From Pythium myriotylum (taxonomy: Eukaryota; Oomycota; Peronosporomycetes; Pythiales; Pythiaceae), in assembly GCA_023091665.1 (NCBI GenBank), contig JALJCQ010000013.1:558001-622000 (forward strand): a stretch of DNA of 64,000 nt, read 5' to 3'. The notes beneath the pieces are model-generated. The model ran no database searches. It was not told the origin of the DNA and was given only the letters and a program-made list of their open reading frames with translations. The translations under genes were made by a program, and so were the position numbers. This document shows positions 62,546 to 64,000 of the stretch, piece after piece (position 1 is the first letter of the stretch; each line of letters opens with the position of its first letter).

Positions 62546-64000
62546 TTACACGTTGGTGGCAGGTGTAAAGGCGCTCGACTGCACGATCGTCGCACTGAAT
62601 CCGACGGCCTCGATGGTATCGATCAGCTTCGAGTGAGGCGCACTGCCGGCCACGTAGGCACACTTTTCATCAAACTGGACGAACGCCTTGGTCACGCCTT
62701 CAGTTCCGAGCAGAGCGTTCTCGACAGTCGTGCCACAGTTCGCCATGCAGCTCATGCCTTCCACCTGAATGCGGACGACCGATGGGTCGGTGTACCGCCA
62801 CACACCCCGCTCGTTTGTGACGTCCTGATCAAAATCCTTAAAGAACACGAAGCCAGCACCAAAGCCGAGAATGAGCGCGATGAAGAGACCTGTCTCGTAG
62901 GTCATGACGACCAACATGGCAAAGTACGCGACGGTCATCTGGATCATGTACATGACCGCCAGCAGCGCTTTGCAGCCGAGGCGGTGCATCTTGTCGTCAC
63001 GACGGGCCTTGCGAGCCTCGAGAAGCTTCTGGCGGAGCTGCTCACGGAACTTGACGAGGTACTCGTTGCCGAATGCAATGAGCAGACAGCCAATGAAGCC
63101 CAACACATACTTGAAGGCACTGTTGAGCACCCACGGCTGGAAGAAGAGACGCACGCACGAGCCGTTGATCGTCGAGGAAAAGCCGTTGAACATGACCGAG
63201 CCTTCTCCCGCGCAGAATCCATCGTTGGCACTGGACGCAGCGTCCGAGTTGGAAACGTTGGACGCGGAGTTCGTGCTCGATGGCGAAGGCGTCGTCGTCG
63301 TCTTGGTGGTCGTCGACGAGGACGTCGAGTTGGACTTGCTGCTCGAACCCGACGTACCCTTGCTTCCCGTGGTGGTGGCGGCGTCCTTCACCGAAGAAGG
63401 GTCAAAGGCCTTGGCGGCCGTGCTCAGCGTCGTGATCTGCGTCGAGTCACTGCACTTGGATCCCGAGCACGTCATCGAGGTCACGGACGTGCGCACTTCC
63501 TTGTTGACCTTGGCCAAGTAGCTCGTGCGGGTCTCGTCCGAGGCAAAGTAGATCTTCTGGCCGTTCGTGAGGCACACGATCTTGTAGCTGTCGGCCGTCA
63601 CGGGGATGCCCGAGATCGGGTCGCGCAGGTCGCCCGACGCGCACTCTTCACAAGCACTCGTGCACTTGTAGTTGTCCGTGTCGCTCGTCGCCACGATGAA
63701 CTCGGCCTATAGAACCAATTCCCACCAACCACCATCCATGAGCTCTTGTATTTTTCGCTGCACTTTCTCAACCAAAGACGCACCATGTTGGCACCGAGGT
63801 AGGCCGTGTCGGTGGACTGGAAGCTGTATCCTTCGAACGGGCGCGGGTCCATGCCGCACGTGTAGACGCGCTGGCCGTTCTTGAGCTCGACCCAGTTCTG
63901 GTTGTTGTAGCCGTTCCCGAGCGTCGACATGCGGCACACGGGGCACTTGTGGTCGCTCGAGGACGCGTCCGCCTGCGCGTGCATGCCGTGCGCCTGCACG
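62546..64000 (-). CDS. Ctr-type copper transporter with HMA domain (5' end outside window)
   Basis: There are two exons here: 64000-63784 (open at the window edge) and 63706-62546, separated by a 77-nt GT-AG intron (GTGCGT, CTATAG) with matching phase. The luminal/extracellular N-terminus has Cys pairs (CPVC, CTSACEEC) and His/Met residues, and a Ser/Thr-rich linker. The Ctr core follows: helix FKYVLGFIGCLLIAFGNEYL, helix MYMIQMTVAYFAMLVVMTYE with the MxxxM-like copper gate, and helix GLFIALILGFGAGFVFF with GxxxG packing. The C-terminus holds a heavy-metal-associated domain with GMSCMANC (Cys spacing CX3C, not the usual CX2C). The product should import copper across the plasma or vacuolar membrane, with the HMA domain as an acceptor in the cytosol. 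Confidence 0.85.

Noticed and set aside
62522..63712. 396-codon plus-strand frame opposite the copper transporter
   Set aside because: Runs across the intron and over the transporter; no domain, and the minus strand has clear Ctr and HMA motifs.

Overview
The window reads as nuclear DNA of an oomycete (stramenopile). The grounds are: a Crinkler (CRN) gene with the oomycete-type N-terminus and a P-loop domain; short GT-AG introns (44-77 nt) in otherwise dense genes; a close match to the oomycete Inr+FPR core promoter just upstream of the S-adenosylmethionine synthetase start; and Ty3/gypsy chromoviruses beside a large ankyrin-repeat family. I cannot name the species; a Pythium/Phytophthora-type genome is my best guess.

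Layout. 1-2.5 kb: perfect palindromes, then a secreted M14 zinc carboxypeptidase. 3.2-8.6 kb: LTR retrotransposon 1 (plus strand, 231-bp LTRs, TSD GATTT). 8.8-10.6 kb: a CRN gene broken by frameshifts. 10.9-11.2 kb: an RNase H remnant. 11.26-19.15 kb: LTR retrotransposon 3 (gag-pol on the minus strand, 336-bp LTRs, TSD CAAGA). It has a textbook -1 frameshift cassette between gag and pol and a long extra ORF in antisense orientation. 19.2-35.7 kb: an ankyrin-repeat cluster with three apparently intact ORFs, one copy split by LTR retrotransposon 2 (23.48-28.89 kb, TSD CCAAG), and one decayed copy. 35.6 kb: a (CT)34 microsatellite.

From 36 kb the window becomes gene-dense: S-adenosylmethionine synthetase, a canonical ankyrin protein, a DinB-family protein, a six-exon charged protein, a four-exon RING protein, a MICAL-type FAD monooxygenase, and a 1281-residue membrane/coiled-coil protein. 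Then comes a triplicated locus (two direct copies and one inverted copy) for a secreted protein of about 21 eleven-residue PPSVNVNN-like repeats. The window closes with ERCC1 and a Ctr-like copper transporter carrying an HMA domain (5' end outside the window).

The left half is repeat-rich: three nested or adjacent LTR elements with nearly identical LTRs but broken coding regions, plus expanding ankyrin and CRN families. The right half holds conserved housekeeping genes interrupted by one local amplification. All splice sites and domain assignments were read by eye from the sequence; no database search was possible.
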